A stretch of 64,000 bases of DNA from Vallicoccus soli. GTDB taxonomy: Bacteria > Actinomycetota > Actinomycetes > Motilibacterales > Motilibacteraceae. The stretch lies in contig NZ_QZEZ01000007.1 in assembly GCF_003594885.1 (NCBI RefSeq), positions 186,001 through 250,000 of the forward strand, given 5' to 3'. Of the stretch, positions 1 to 11,340 are shown in pieces (the first letter of the stretch is position 1; each line of letters opens with the position of its first letter). The position numbers were made by a program, and so were the translations under genes. The notes under the pieces are model-generated. The model saw only the letters and a list, made by a program, of their open reading frames with translations, was not told the DNA's origin and made no database searches.

Positions 1-1579
1 GGCGCAGCTGGGCGCGCAGGGCCGTGGTCCGGGCCGGCGCCGAGCGGTCCAGCACGAGGTGGGCGACGAGCCGTACGGGGCGCCCCTCGTCCTGCTGGCC
101 GACGACGACCGCCTCGACGACACCCGGGCAGGCGAGCAGGGCGCGCTCGACCTCGGCGGGCTCGACGCGGTAGCCGCGGACCTTGACGGCGAGGTCGCCG
201 CGGCCGAGCAGCTCGAGCGCGCCGTCGGGGAGCGTCCGGGCCAGGTCGCCGGTGCGGACGGTCACCGTGCCGTCCTCGTCCAGCGCGAAGCGCTCCGCCG
301 TGAGCGCGGGGTCGCGCCAGTAGGCGACGGGCAGCCACCGCGACACGACGTGCACCCAGCCCGTGGCGCCCGGGGCGACCGGGACGCCGTCCTCGTCGAG
401 CAGCCGGACCTCGCGCCCGGCCACCGGGCGCCCGGCCGGCACCGGCGCCGTGCCCCGCGCGTCCTCGGGGCGCACGGCGTGCGCGGCGTAGAGGCAGGTC
501 TCGGAGGAGCCGACGAGGTTGAGCAGCCGGGCGCCCCGCGGGAGCCGGTCGAGGACCGCGCCGGCGAGCCGGCCCGGCAGCGCCTCGCCGGTGCTCATGA
601 CCAGGCGCAGCGGCGCGGGGAGCACCTCCCCGGCGGGCAGGTCCTCGTCGACCGCCCGCAGCAGCGACGGGGTCGCGACGAGGGCCGTCGCGGCGCGGGT
701 GCGCAGCCAGGCGGCGAGCCCGCCCACCCCGACGGCGCGGGGGTCGTGGAAGTGCGCGGTGGCGCCGCTGAGCAGGGTGGTGAGCATGACGGCGAAGCCG
801 CCGGCGAACGCGACGGGCAGCAGCAGCGCCACCTGGTCGCCGGGGGAGGACCACCCGGCGTCGGCGCGCAGGGCGCAGTCCTGCAGGACCGCGCGCTGGG
901 TCTGCACGACGCCCTTGGGCGCACCGGTCGAGCCGGACGTGAAGGCGAGCAGCGCGGGGGCGCCCGCGGGCGGCGCGGCGCGCTCGGCGGCGGGCAGCGA
1001 CGGCGCGTCCGGCGCGGCGAGGGCGTCCACGTCGAGCACCGGCAGCCCGAGCGCGTCGGCGTGGGCGCGGGTGCCCTCGTCGGCCAGCACCGCGCGGGCG
1101 CCGGCGGCGTCGAGCACGGCGGCGCTGCGCCCGGGCGGCGCCGCCGCGTCGAGCACGACGAGCGGGCGCCCGGTCGCGAGCACGCCGAGCACGGCGGCCG
1201 CCGCGCGCTCGTCGTGGGAGGCGAGCACGGCCAGCGGCGCGTCGCCGCCGGGCAGCCCGCGGGCGGCCGCGGCGACGGCCCCGGCCCAGCGGTCCAGCGC
1301 GGCCCGGTCCAGGGCCCGGCCGTCGGCGCGCACCAGCGCCGCGGCCGACGGGTCGGCGGCCACGACGCCCGCCCAGCGCGCCGCGACCGGCGCCTCGAGG
1401 TCCCAGCCGGGCAGGTCGCGGCCCGGCAGGTCACGGCCCGGCAGGCCCCGCGTGGGGGAGTCCGGCAGGTCCCGGCCCGCGCGGGCCTGCGCCGGGGCGC
1501 CCGCGCGCGCGGCGGGCACCGCGCCGGACGCGGTCCGCGGGTCGGGGGGCGTGCGCGGGCCGGGGGCCGGGAGCGTCAC
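1..1579 (-). CDS. NRPS-type adenylation (AMP-binding) protein, 3' end cut by window edge
   Basis: Member of the ANL superfamily (acyl/aminoacyl adenylation); 526 codons are visible and the protein continues past base 1. The read frame shows the A3 core TSGSTGAPKG near residues 214-223, GSSETCLYA near 355, the A7 motif RTGDL near 440 and the A8 motif GRGDLAVKVRGYRVEP near 460, so it looks like a stand-alone or NRPS-like activating enzyme rather than a short acyl-CoA ligase. About 60 residues precede the domain, including a repeated RDLPG stretch. The GTG start overlaps the upstream VOC gene stop (GTGA), so the two are translationally coupled. Substrate cannot be read from the sequence; a carrier-protein or thioesterase domain could follow outside the window. 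The longer plus-strand open frame over this region is a GC-driven shadow. Confidence 0.8.
   Translation of the reverse strand, partial: MTLPAPGPRTPPDPRTASGAVPAARAGAPAQARAGRDLPDSPTRGLPGRDLPGRDLPGWDLEAPVAARWAGVVAADPSAAALVRADGRALDRAALDRWAGAVAAAARGLPGGDAPLAVLASHDERAAAAVLGVLATGRPLVVLDAAAPPGRSAAVLDAAGARAVLADEGTRAHADALGLPVLDVDALAAPDAPSLPAAERAAPPAGAPALLAFTSGSTGAPKGVVQTQRAVLQDCALRADAGWSSPGDQVALLLPVAFAGGFAVMLTTLLSGATAHFHDPRAVGVGGLAAWLRTRAATALVATPSLLRAVDEDLPAGEVLPAPLRLVMSTGEALPGRLAGAVLDRLPRGARLLNLVGSSETCLYAAHAVRPEDARGTAPVPAGRPVAGREVRLLDEDGVPVAPGATGWVHVVSRWLPVAYWRDPALTAERFALDEDGTVTVRTGDLARTLPDGALELLGRGDLAVKVRGYRVEPAEVERALLACPGVVEAVVVGQQDEGRPVRLVAHLVLDRSAPARTTALRAQLR
1407..1476. repeat. 15-bp coding minisatellite in the adenylation gene
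   Basis: Three adjacent 15-bp units (1407-1421, 1422-1436, 1437-1451; consensus CCCGGCAGGTCRCGG on the plus strand) and a degenerate fourth at 1462-1476. Read on the minus strand in frame they encode RDLPG-type pentapeptides in the N-terminal extension of the adenylation protein, ahead of the conserved fold. Length is a multiple of three, so copy-number change would keep the frame. Confidence 0.75.
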
Positions 1580-2154
1580 GCCCCGGCCTCGCCGTCGCCC
1601 GCGGCCACCGCCTCGTCCTGGGGTGCCCCCAGGGGCCGCGGCACCCAGCGGCGCAGCGGCGTCATGAGCTCGTACGGCGCCGGGGACGGCCAGGTGATGA
1701 GCTCGATGAGGCTGCCCCAGGGGGCCCGGCAGTAGACGAACCGGTTCCCCTCGCCGGACTCCCAGCCCGGCAGCGGGTGGGGCTCGCTGAGCGGCTCGCC
1801 CCCCGCGAGCACGAGGTCGAGCAGCGCCGCGTCGAGGTCGTCCACGTAGAGCGCGAGGTGCTGCAGGCCCACGTCGCAGGCCCGCGCGGGCGGGCGCTGG
1901 CCGTCCACGACGTACTCGAACAGCTCGATGCCCGGCCCGTCGGGCAGCCGGACCATCCGGATGGCCACCTGCACGGTGCCGGGCGGCACCCCCAGGCGCG
2001 CCTCGACGCCCGGGCCGGAGACGGGGCCGCGCCCGCGCATCTCCGTGTCGTAGATGACCTCCGCGCCGAACGCCTCCACGAAGAAGCGCGTCGCCGCGTC
2101 CAGGTCCGGGACGGTGAGCCCCACGTGGTCGATCCCCCGCGCACCAGCCGGCAC
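1576..2154 (-). CDS. VOC-family (glyoxalase/dioxygenase fold) protein
   Basis: A 192-residue vicinal-oxygen-chelate protein. GIDHVGLTVPDL at the N-terminus carries the first expected metal ligand (His10), GLQHLALYVDDL carries a second His near residue 98, and SLIELITWP a Glu near 154, the His-His-Glu set typical of VOC metal centres. A GTG start at 2154 was chosen because GGAGGAGG lies about 6 nt upstream; the open frame extends 34 codons further without support. Its stop overlaps the start of the adenylation gene by 4 nt, so both probably serve one pathway. Family members include methylmalonyl-CoA epimerase, 4-hydroxyphenylpyruvate dioxygenase-like and glyoxalase enzymes; the reaction here is unknown. 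Confidence 0.8.
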   Translation of the reverse strand: MPAGARGIDHVGLTVPDLDAATRFFVEAFGAEVIYDTEMRGRGPVSGPGVEARLGVPPGTVQVAIRMVRLPDGPGIELFEYVVDGQRPPARACDVGLQHLALYVDDLDAALLDLVLAGGEPLSEPHPLPGWESGEGNRFVYCRAPWGSLIELITWPSPAPYELMTPLRRWVPRPLGAPQDEAVAAGDGEAGA

Positions 2155-2280
2155 GTGCCCCCTCCTCCGCGTCGTGCGAGGGGCACAGTCCAGCAGCGCG
2201 CGCGGGGGTCGCGCAGCCGGTTCGGGGGGACTCCGCGCCGTGGAGGCGCAGATCACCCCCCGGGACCACGTCGCGATGAC

Positions 2281-2298
2281 CCGGGGTGACTACCCCGG
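2281..2298. terminator. Stem-loop downstream of the small minus-strand ORF
   Basis: CCGGGGT, loop GACT, ACCCCGG: a perfect 7-bp stem with a 4-nt loop. It lies 45 nt past the stop of the small ORF at 2343 and ahead of the VOC gene, consistent with a GC-rich terminator without a U tract. The rest of 2155-2342 shows only the VOC ribosome-binding site. Confidence 0.4.
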
Positions 2299-2342
2299 CG
2301 TGCACCGTGCCTGCGGGCGGTCGGCGACGCGTCAGCGGGCGG

Positions 2343-2483
2343 TCACAGCGAGGTGAGCAGGTCCAGCACGGGGGTCAGGACGCGCGGCGCGGTGAGGACG
2401 ACGAGGCCGAGCACCACGAGCGCGGCGAGCAGCCGCACCCCCAGCGAGGGGCTGCCGTCGGGACGGCGCAGGGTCCGCAGCAC
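2343..2483 (-). CDS. Small single-span membrane protein (hypothetical, 46 aa)
   Basis: An open frame from GTG at 2483 encodes 46 residues: a basic N-terminus (VLRTLRRPDGS), one hydrophobic segment rich in Leu/Val (about residues 16-34), and a short tail. It lies 40 nt downstream of the DUF4235 gene in the same direction and is followed by a hairpin. No family recognised and no clear ribosome-binding site, so it could be a chance frame; the positive-inside charge pattern and codon-position GC bias favour a real gene. Confidence 0.35.
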   Translation of the reverse strand: MLRTLRRPDGSPSLGVRLLAALVVLGLVVLTAPRVLTPVLDLLTSL

Positions 2484-2523
2484 CGGCTCAGCGTACGGGC
2501 CGCGGCCCCGCGCCGGTGCCCGC

Positions 2524-2817
2524 TCAGGGGGTGACCTTCTCCATCCCGGGCGGCAGCGCCCCGGTGCTGCGCTGCCAGTAGTCGGCGACCTTGCGGGTGG
2601 CCAGCAGGCGGGCGACGCCGACGATCGCGCCGGAGGCGACCGCCCAGCCGACGGCCTCGCCGACCGAGACGTCGGGGGCCTCGGGGTTGACCGGGGGCTG
2701 GCTGCCCGTCGCGAGCTTCCACCCGGTCACCGCGACCTTGCGCGCGGCGACGCCGGCGGCGATCGCCGACCCGAGCCCCACGACCCGCCACGCCAGTGCC
2801 GCTCCCTTGCCCGCCAT
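2524..2817 (-). CDS. DUF4235 small membrane protein
   Basis: 97 residues starting [16 protein letters not shown], with a glycine/alanine-rich hydrophobic N-terminal segment (about 8-27), a polar middle ([19 protein letters not shown]) and a second hydrophobic segment (about 55-70), ending in a conserved-looking WQRSTG(A)LPPGMEKV tail. This layout matches the actinobacterial DUF4235 family of two-span membrane proteins of unknown function. ATG at 2817 is chosen as the first start giving the family N-terminus. Divergent from dnaK, with 283 bp between starts. Confidence 0.7.
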   Translation of the reverse strand: MAGKGAALAWRVVGLGSAIAAGVAARKVAVTGWKLATGSQPPVNPEAPDVSVGEAVGWAVASGAIVGVARLLATRKVADYWQRSTGALPPGMEKVTP

Positions 2818-3036
2818 GCCCGCGCCTCCGCTGCGCTCGTGCCCCGGCGGCCGCGCGCGGCCGCTCCGTCGGAGCCCCCGTGCCCCCTGCGCGCGGGGTC
2901 GAACCCCCGCCGCCGGTCGGCCCCGGCGTCCCGGCGCCGGCCGTGCGGGCGGGAACAGCCGCGGCCGCCCGGTAGTTGAGCCCGTCAGACGCACGTTCGG
3001 TGACACCGTGTCGCGCAGCAGCGCGGCTGGTGCACA

Positions 3037-3057
3037 CTTGAGCGCGCGGGACTCAAC
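3037..3057. promoter_or_regulatory. HAIR operator (HspR site) upstream of dnaK
   Basis: CTTGAGC-N7-ACTCAAC closely matches the HspR-associated inverted repeat CTTGAGT-N7-ACTCAAG. It lies 44 bp before the dnaK ATG. HspR is encoded as the last gene of the same operon, so this is the expected autoregulatory, heat-inducible control site. The remainder of 2818-3036 contains no gene I can support. Confidence 0.88.
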
Positions 3058-3100
3058 CGCAGTGCAGCCGCAGTGCAGCCGTCGTACCGGGAGGACCTCC

Positions 3101-4957
3101 ATGTCTCGAGCCGTGGGCATCGACCTCGGCACCACCAACTCCGTCGTCGCCGTGCTCGAGGGCGGCGAGCCGACGGTCATCGCCAACGCCGAGGGCGCGC
3201 GCACCACCCCGTCCGTCGTGGCCTTCGCCAAGAACGGCGAGGTGCTCGTCGGCGAGGTCGCCAAGCGCCAGGCGGTGACGAACGTCGACCGCACCATCCG
3301 GTCCGTCAAGCGCCACATGGGCACGGACTGGAAGCAGACGATCGACGGCAAGCCGTTCACGCCGCAGCAGATCTCCGCCTTCGTCCTGCAGAAGCTCAAG
3401 CGCGACGCGGAGTCCTACCTCGGCGAGAGCGTCACCGACGCGGTCATCACCGTGCCGGCGTACTTCTCCGACGCCCAGCGCCAGGCCACCAAGGAGGCCG
3501 GCGAGATCGCGGGCCTCAACGTCCTGCGCATCGTCAACGAGCCCACCGCCGCCGCGCTGGCGTACGGGCTCGACAAGGGCGAGAAGGAGCAGACGATCCT
3601 CGTCTTCGACCTCGGCGGCGGCACGTTCGACGTGTCCCTGCTCGAGATCGGCGACGGCGTCGTCGAGGTCAAGGCCACGAGCGGCGACAACCACCTCGGC
3701 GGCGACGACTGGGACCAGCGCGTCGTCGACCACATCGTCGATAAGTTCCGCGCGCAGAACGGCATCGACCTCGCCAAGGACAAGATGGCGATGCAGCGCG
3801 TGCGCGAGGCCGCCGAGAAGGCGAAGATCGAGCTGTCGAGCTCGCAGCAGACCTCGATCAACCTGCCGTACATCACGGTCGACGCCGACCGGAACCCGCT
3901 GTTCCTCGACGAGACGCTGACCCGCGCGGAGTTCCAGCGCATCACGCAGGACCTGCTCGAGCGCACCAAGACGCCGTTCCGCAACGTCATCAAGGACGCC
4001 GGCATCAGCGTCTCGCAGATCGACCACGTGGTGCTCGTCGGCGGCTCCACCCGCATGCCGGCCGTGGCCGACGTCGTGCGCGAGCTCACCGGCGGCAAGG
4101 AGCCCAACAAGGGCGTCAACCCGGACGAGGTCGTCGCCGTCGGCGCCAGCCTGCAGGGCGGCGTGCTCAAGGGCGAGGTCAAGGACGTCCTGCTGCTCGA
4201 CGTCACCCCGCTGTCCCTCGGCATCGAGACCAAGGGCGGCATCATGACCAAGCTCATCGAGCGCAACACGACGATCCCGACCAAGCGCTCGGAGATCTTC
4301 ACGACCGCCGACGACAACCAGCCCTCGGTCCAGATCCAGGTCTACCAGGGCGAGCGCGAGATGGCGGCGTACAACAAGAAGCTCGGCATGTTCGAGCTGA
4401 CCGGCCTGCCGCCGGCGCCGCGCGGCGTCCCGCAGATCGAGGTCTCCTTCGACATCGACGCGAACGGCATCGTCAACGTCCACGCCAAGGACCTCGGCAC
4501 CGGCCGCGAGCAGAAGATGACGATCTCCGGCGGCTCGGCGCTGCCGAAGGACGACATCGAGCGCATGATGCGCGAGGCCGAGCAGTACGCCGAGGAGGAC
4601 CGCCGCCGCCGCGAGGAGGTGGAGACCCGCAACCAGGGCGAGCAGCTCGTCTACCAGACGGAGAAGTTCCTCGCCGACAACGCGGACAAGGTCCCGGCCG
4701 ACGCCAAGGCCGAGGTCGACGAGGCGCTCACCGAGCTGAAGAAGCAGCTCGAGGGCGCGGACTTCGCCGGCATCCGCGCGGCGACCGACCGGGTGGCGCA
4801 GTCCAGCCAGAAGCTCGGCGCGGCGATGTACGCCAACGCGCAGGGCGCGGAGGGCGCGCAGGGCGCCCCCGGCGCCGGCGCGGCCGGTGCCACGGGCGCG
4901 ACCGCGGACGACGACGTGGTCGACGCCGAGATCGTCGACGAGGACAAGGACAAGTGA
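3101..4957 (+). CDS. dnaK: Molecular chaperone DnaK (Hsp70)
   Basis: 618 residues. Nucleotide-binding domain begins with [11 protein letters not shown] (residues 7-17) and has the second phosphate motif [10 protein letters not shown] near residue 170 and GGSTRMP further on; the substrate-binding domain follows, with an Ala/Gly/Gln-rich tail and acidic end EIVDEDKDK typical of actinobacterial DnaK. ATG at 3101 follows GGGAGGA with good spacing and gives the conserved N-terminus; a much longer open frame upstream has no start support. First gene of dnaK-grpE-dnaJ-hspR; the stop overlaps grpE by 4 nt. Folds nascent and stress-damaged proteins with DnaJ and GrpE in the cytoplasm; also the HspR co-repressor in Streptomyces (established there, inferred here). 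Confidence 0.98.
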   Translation: MSRAVGIDLGTTNSVVAVLEGGEPTVIANAEGARTTPSVVAFAKNGEVLVGEVAKRQAVTNVDRTIRSVKRHMGTDWKQTIDGKPFTPQQISAFVLQKLKRDAESYLGESVTDAVITVPAYFSDAQRQATKEAGEIAGLNVLRIVNEPTAAALAYGLDKGEKEQTILVFDLGGGTFDVSLLEIGDGVVEVKATSGDNHLGGDDWDQRVVDHIVDKFRAQNGIDLAKDKMAMQRVREAAEKAKIELSSSQQTSINLPYITVDADRNPLFLDETLTRAEFQRITQDLLERTKTPFRNVIKDAGISVSQIDHVVLVGGSTRMPAVADVVRELTGGKEPNKGVNPDEVVAVGASLQGGVLKGEVKDVLLLDVTPLSLGIETKGGIMTKLIERNTTIPTKRSEIFTTADDNQPSVQIQVYQGEREMAAYNKKLGMFELTGLPPAPRGVPQIEVSFDIDANGIVNVHAKDLGTGREQKMTISGGSALPKDDIERMMREAEQYAEEDRRRREEVETRNQGEQLVYQTEKFLADNADKVPADAKAEVDEALTELKKQLEGADFAGIRAATDRVAQSSQKLGAAMYANAQGAEGAQGAPGAGAAGATGATADDDVVDAEIVDEDKDK

Positions 4958-5613
4958 GCACGTCCCCGCACGGCGACCCGCTGGTCCCGGACGCCGCCAC
5001 GGCGGCGCCGGGCCGGCCCGGTCGCGACGAGGAGCCCCCGGAGCAGGGCCCGGTGGTCCGCGACAAGCGGCGCATCGACCCGCGGACCGGCGCCCTGCGC
5101 GAGCCCGCCGACGGCCCCGCCGCCGGCCCGGGCGCCGACGCCGAGGGGGCCGCCGCGGGCCCGTCGGCGACCGGCGACGACGCGCAGCTGCAGCAGCAGC
5201 TCGCCGAGCGCACGGCCGACCTGCAGCGGGTGTCGGCGGAGTACGCCAACTACCGCCGCCGGGTCGACCGCGACCGCGAGGCGGTGCGCGAGCAGGCCCT
5301 CGGCGGCGTGCTCGCCGGCCTGCTGCCGGTGCTCGACGACCTCGACCGCGCCGCCGCGCACGGCGAGCTGCAGGGCGGGTTCAAGGCGGTCGCCGACTCC
5401 CTGCAGGGGGTCGTCGGCAAGCTCGGGCTCGAGCGCTTCGGCGCCGAGGGCGAGGCCTTCGACCCGACCCGGCACGAGGCGCTGATGCAGGAGGAGGCCG
5501 GCCCCGACGGCGTCGCCGTCGACGGCCCGACCGTCGTGCGGGTGCTGCAGCCGGGCTACCGGCTCGGCGAGCGCGTCCTGCGCCCCGCGCGGGTGGCCGT
5601 CGCCGGCGCCTGA
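4954..5613 (+). CDS. grpE: Nucleotide exchange factor GrpE
   Basis: 219 residues. The first 75 or so are acidic, Pro/Gly/Ala-rich and probably disordered; then a coiled-coil starting [20 protein letters not shown] leads into the family motif [13 protein letters not shown] and the C-terminal beta domain ending [24 protein letters not shown] start overlaps the dnaK stop (GTGA), giving translational coupling. Exchanges ADP for ATP on DnaK and acts as a dimer. The N-terminal extension is longer than in E. coli GrpE, which is usual in actinobacteria. Confidence 0.96.
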   Translation: MSTSPHGDPLVPDAATAAPGRPGRDEEPPEQGPVVRDKRRIDPRTGALREPADGPAAGPGADAEGAAAGPSATGDDAQLQQQLAERTADLQRVSAEYANYRRRVDRDREAVREQALGGVLAGLLPVLDDLDRAAAHGELQGGFKAVADSLQGVVGKLGLERFGAEGEAFDPTRHEALMQEEAGPDGVAVDGPTVVRVLQPGYRLGERVLRPARVAVAGA

Positions 5614-5641
5614 CCGCCGGGGCCACCAGCACCAGCACCAG

Positions 5642-5668
5642 CAGCACGACCAGCACGACCAGCACGAG
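5642..5668. repeat. 9-bp tandem repeat (CAGCACGAS) in the dnaJ leader
   Basis: Three head-to-tail copies, CAGCACGAC, CAGCACGAC, CAGCACGAG, preceded by ACCAGC triplet-like repeats from 5625. The array fills the 70-bp grpE-dnaJ gap and runs directly into the GAGGGGAG ribosome-binding site of dnaJ. A closely similar doublet lies before clpB. Confidence 0.7.
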
Positions 5669-5683
5669 GAGGGGAGCCAGCCG

Positions 5684-6877
5684 GTGAGCACCCGGGACTA
5701 CCTCGAGAAGGACTACTACAAGGTCCTCGGGGTGCCCAAGGACGCGAAGCCCGACGAGATCAAGAAGGCGTACCGCAAGCTCGCCCGGGAGTCGCACCCC
5801 GACGCCAACAAGGGCGACGCCGACGCGGAGGCGCGCTTCAAGGAGGTCTCGGAGGCGTACGACGTCCTCTCCGACGCCAGCCGCCGCAAGGAGTACGACG
5901 ACGCCCGCAGCCTCTTCGGCAGCGGGGGCGGGGGCTTCCGGGTCCCCGGCGGCGCAGGGCCCGGGGCCGGCGGCTTCCCCTTCGACCTCGGCGACCTCTT
6001 CGGGGGCGCCGGCGGCGCGGGGGGCGCGCCGAACGGGGCCGGCGGCCTCGGCGACGTGCTGGGCGGCATCTTCGGCCGCGCCGGCGCCGCCGGGCGCGCG
6101 CAGCAGCCGCGCCGGGGCGCGGACATCGAGTCCGAGGTCACCCTCTCCTTCACCGACGCGGTGGACGGGGCCACGGTCCCGCTGCGCATGAGCAGCGACA
6201 AGCCGTGCCCCGCCTGCCGCGGCACGGGCGGGCGCGACGGCCAGATGCCGACGACCTGCCCGACGTGCCACGGCACGGGGCAGACGAGCCGCAGCCAGGG
6301 CAGCTTCGCGCTCTCCGAGCCGTGCCGGGACTGCAAGGGCCGCGGCCTCAAGGCCGAGGACCCCTGCCCGGTCTGCCACGGCAGCGGGCGCGCCGTCGGC
6401 ACGAGCGTGCTCAACGTCCGGATCCCCGCGGGCGTGCAGGACGGGCAGCGCATCCGGCTCAAGGGCAAGGGCGGCAAGGGCGAGCGCGGCGGGCCCGCGG
6501 GCGACCTCATCGTCCTCGTGCACGTGACGCCGCACGCGGTCTTCGGCCGCAGCGGCGACAACCTCACCCTCACCGTGCCGGTGACCGTGGCCGAGGCCGC
6601 GCTCGGCGCGCAGGTCGCCGTGCCGACGCTCGGCGGGGCGCCGGTGACGCTCAAGCTCGCCGCGGGCACCGCCAACGGGCGCACGCTGCGCGTGCGCGGC
6701 AAGGGAGCCACCCGCAAGGACGGCTCCCGCGGCGACCTGCTCGTCACGGTGGAGGTCGTCGTCCCGCAGAAGCTCGACGGCAAGGCGCGCGAGGCCCTGG
6801 AGGCCTTCCGCGACGCCACGGCCGGCGAGGACCCGCGGGCGGGCCTGCTCGCCGCGGCGAGGGCGGGTGAGCGGTGA
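5684..6877 (+). CDS. dnaJ: Chaperone DnaJ (type I Hsp40)
   Basis: 397 residues. J domain at about 9-76 ([12 protein letters not shown]... with the HPD tripeptide in ESHPDANKG), Gly/Phe-rich linker about 80-145, then all four zinc-binding repeats [24 protein letters not shown] and CPVCHGSG (about 175-238), and the C-terminal substrate-binding domains. This complete type I architecture distinguishes it from CbpA-like proteins. GTG at 5684 sits behind GGAGGGGAG. Stimulates DnaK ATPase and delivers substrates. Overlaps hspR by 4 nt, which couples chaperone and regulator synthesis. Confidence 0.97.
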   Translation: MSTRDYLEKDYYKVLGVPKDAKPDEIKKAYRKLARESHPDANKGDADAEARFKEVSEAYDVLSDASRRKEYDDARSLFGSGGGGFRVPGGAGPGAGGFPFDLGDLFGGAGGAGGAPNGAGGLGDVLGGIFGRAGAAGRAQQPRRGADIESEVTLSFTDAVDGATVPLRMSSDKPCPACRGTGGRDGQMPTTCPTCHGTGQTSRSQGSFALSEPCRDCKGRGLKAEDPCPVCHGSGRAVGTSVLNVRIPAGVQDGQRIRLKGKGGKGERGGPAGDLIVLVHVTPHAVFGRSGDNLTLTVPVTVAEAALGAQVAVPTLGGAPVTLKLAAGTANGRTLRVRGKGATRKDGSRGDLLVTVEVVVPQKLDGKAREALEAFRDATAGEDPRAGLLAAARAGER

Positions 6878-7302
6878 TGGCCGCCGGCTCGGCGGGGCAC
6901 CCCGCGGGGCCCGCCGCGGTGGGGCTCGGCCCCGACGCGCCCGTGTACGTCATCTCGGTCGCGGCGGAGCTGTCGGGCCTGCACCCGCAGACGCTGCGCC
7001 AGTACGACCGCCTCGGCCTGGTGACCCCGGGGCGCACCCCCGGCGGCGGGCGGCGCTACTCCGCGCGCGACATCGAGCACCTGCGCGAGGTGCAGCGGCT
7101 CACCGCCATGGGCGTCGGCCTCGAGGCCGTCAAGCGGGTCCTCGAGCTGGAGGACCAGGTGGCGGCGCTGCGCGCCCGGGTCGCCGAGCTCGAGGACGAG
7201 CTGGCCCGCACCGCGGACCGGGTGCACGCGAGCTACCGCCGCGACCTCGTCCCGGTGCGCGGGCAGTCCTCGCTCGTCGTGTGGCGGCCCGCGCGCCGCT
7301 GA
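6874..7302 (+). CDS. hspR: Heat-shock repressor HspR (MerR family)
   Basis: 142 residues. A MerR-type winged-helix DNA-binding domain (about 25-95) contains [23 protein letters not shown] and the [17 protein letters not shown] segment, followed by a short coiled coil ([16 protein letters not shown]) and a basic tail. Translation starts at GTG 6874, overlapping the dnaJ stop, or at the adjacent in-frame ATG 6877. Represses dnaK and clpB through HAIR sites, using DnaK as co-repressor in Streptomyces; HAIR matches are present here before both dnaK and clpB. Confidence 0.95.
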   Translation: MMAAGSAGHPAGPAAVGLGPDAPVYVISVAAELSGLHPQTLRQYDRLGLVTPGRTPGGGRRYSARDIEHLREVQRLTAMGVGLEAVKRVLELEDQVAALRARVAELEDELARTADRVHASYRRDLVPVRGQSSLVVWRPARR

Positions 7303-7355
7303 GCGTACGGTCGACGCAGGGCGGGCGCCGGAGCCCGCCGGGGCGGTCGAGGCGG

Positions 7356-8609
7356 GTGGTGCCCGTGCGGCAGGGGCACAGGTCCCCGCGCGCCGTCCTG
7401 CCCGCGGCCACGGTCGTCGCCGCCGTCGCGGTCGTCGCCGCAGCGGCCGCCGCGCTGGGCGGTGGCGGGCCGGGCCCGACCCCCGTCCCCCCGGACCCGG
7501 TGGTCCCCGGGGCGGTGCTCAACGTCGTCCGCACGGGCGCCGGGACGCTCTCCATCACCCCGGGCAGCGCCGGGCGGGTCGTCGCGGGCTCGGGCGGCTA
7601 CCACTCGGTCACCTGGACCGCCCCGCCGGGCGGCTTCACCGGCCTGCTCACGCTGCGCGTGCCCTCCGGGTTCGGCCCCGGGCAGGCGCAGGACCCCACC
7701 GCCCCGGGCTACTGGTACTCCGCCGGCAGCACGTGCGCCACCGGGCGCCCCGAGGCGCGCGCGCCGCGGGCGGGCGCCGCGACGGTCTCGGTCCGCGCCC
7801 GCTGCGGCCCGGAGGAGACGGTGCGCCTCGACGTCAACGACCTGCGCGCGCCCACCACCGCCGGCACGCTGGCGCTGCTCGCGACGGTGCGGGCCGACGG
7901 CGAGGAGCGCGCGACCGGCGTGCCGGGGGGAGCGACCGTACGGGTCGTCGCCGCGTCGCCCGAGCGCCTCGTCGTCAGCGCGCCGCGCCGCACCCCCGCG
8001 GGGCGGGCCTCGGCGGAGCCGGTGCTCGTCGAGGTGCAGGACCGGTACGGCAACCGCGTGCCGAACCCGGACTACGTCGTGGGGGCGCGGGCCGTCGGGC
8101 GCCTCGGCCCGCTGCCGCTCGCCGGCGAGCGCGTCGTCACGACCGAGGACGGGCTCGGCGCGCTGCACGGGCTGCTGCTGCCGCGCGAGAGCACCGGCGC
8201 AGCGCTGCTGGTGCGGGGCCGGCCGCTGCAGGGGTACGCCCCCCGCCTGCGCGGCGAGAGCGCCCCGTTCCGCGTCGTCGGGCCACCGGCGCGCCTCGTC
8301 GTCGCCGCCGGTGACCGGCAGACCGCCCCGGCCGGGAGCCTGCTGCCCGCCCGCGCGGTGGTGCGCGTGCTCGACCGGGCCGGGAACCCGCTCCCCGGCG
8401 TCCCGGTCGCCTTCACGGCCACGAGCGGCGCGGTCCGGGCGAGCGTCCCCAGCGGTGCCGACGGCACCGCCGGCACGCCGTGGCGGCTCGGCCCGGGGGG
8501 CGGCCCGCAGCGGCTCACGGCCCGCGCCGCGGGCGGCCCGGGGACGGTGCTCGTCGCGACGGCGACCGGGGGGCTCGGCGCGCTGCTGGCGCCCGTACCC
8601 TCTCCCTGA
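7356..8609 (+). CDS. Exported protein with bacterial Ig-like (Big) domain
   Basis: About 417 residues from GTG 7356 (GTG 7359 or 7365 equally possible). A basic N-terminus (RQGHRSPR) and a long Ala/Val hydrophobic stretch form a signal peptide or N-terminal anchor. The mature part is beta-rich, with several VEVQDRYGNRVP and VRVLDRAGNPLPGVPVAFTA motifs characteristic of Big_1/invasin-type Ig-like modules; the last module spans roughly residues 310-410. Lies between hspR and the clpB HAIR element, 53 bp after hspR, so may be read through from the heat-shock operon. A surface or cell-wall role is inferred; no catalytic motif seen. Confidence 0.75.
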   Translation: MVPVRQGHRSPRAVLPAATVVAAVAVVAAAAAALGGGGPGPTPVPPDPVVPGAVLNVVRTGAGTLSITPGSAGRVVAGSGGYHSVTWTAPPGGFTGLLTLRVPSGFGPGQAQDPTAPGYWYSAGSTCATGRPEARAPRAGAATVSVRARCGPEETVRLDVNDLRAPTTAGTLALLATVRADGEERATGVPGGATVRVVAASPERLVVSAPRRTPAGRASAEPVLVEVQDRYGNRVPNPDYVVGARAVGRLGPLPLAGERVVTTEDGLGALHGLLLPRESTGAALLVRGRPLQGYAPRLRGESAPFRVVGPPARLVVAAGDRQTAPAGSLLPARAVVRVLDRAGNPLPGVPVAFTATSGAVRASVPSGADGTAGTPWRLGPGGGPQRLTARAAGGPGTVLVATATGGLGALLAPVPSP

Positions 8610-8616
8610 GGGCAGG

Positions 8617-8637
8617 GTTGAGCGGAACACGCTCAGG
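8617..8637. promoter_or_regulatory. HAIR operator upstream of clpB
   Basis: GTTGAGC-N7-GCTCAGG, an imperfect HspR-associated inverted repeat with the correct 7-bp spacer, 67 bp before the clpB ATG. Together with the dnaK site it places clpB in the HspR regulon. Confidence 0.75.
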
Positions 8638-8664
8638 TCTCCTGCCGTTAGGGACAGCAGGATC

Positions 8665-8688
8665 AGCACGACCCCCAGCACGACCCCA
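8665..8688. repeat. 12-bp tandem doublet in the clpB leader
   Basis: Two perfect adjacent copies of CAGCACGACCCC, followed immediately by the AGGAG ribosome-binding site. Shares CAGCACGAC with the triple repeat before dnaJ. Confidence 0.7.
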
Positions 8689-8703
8689 GGAGCGCACCGA
8701 CCC

Positions 8704-11313
<2,610 letters not shown>

Positions 11314-11340
11314 CGCCGGGCCGCAGGTCGTCCGCCCCGG

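Noticed and set aside
59-1735. 558-codon plus-strand open frame opposite the adenylation gene
   Set aside because: Composition is Arg/Gly/Ala repeats without motifs; the minus strand encodes clear adenylation core motifs. GC-driven shadow.
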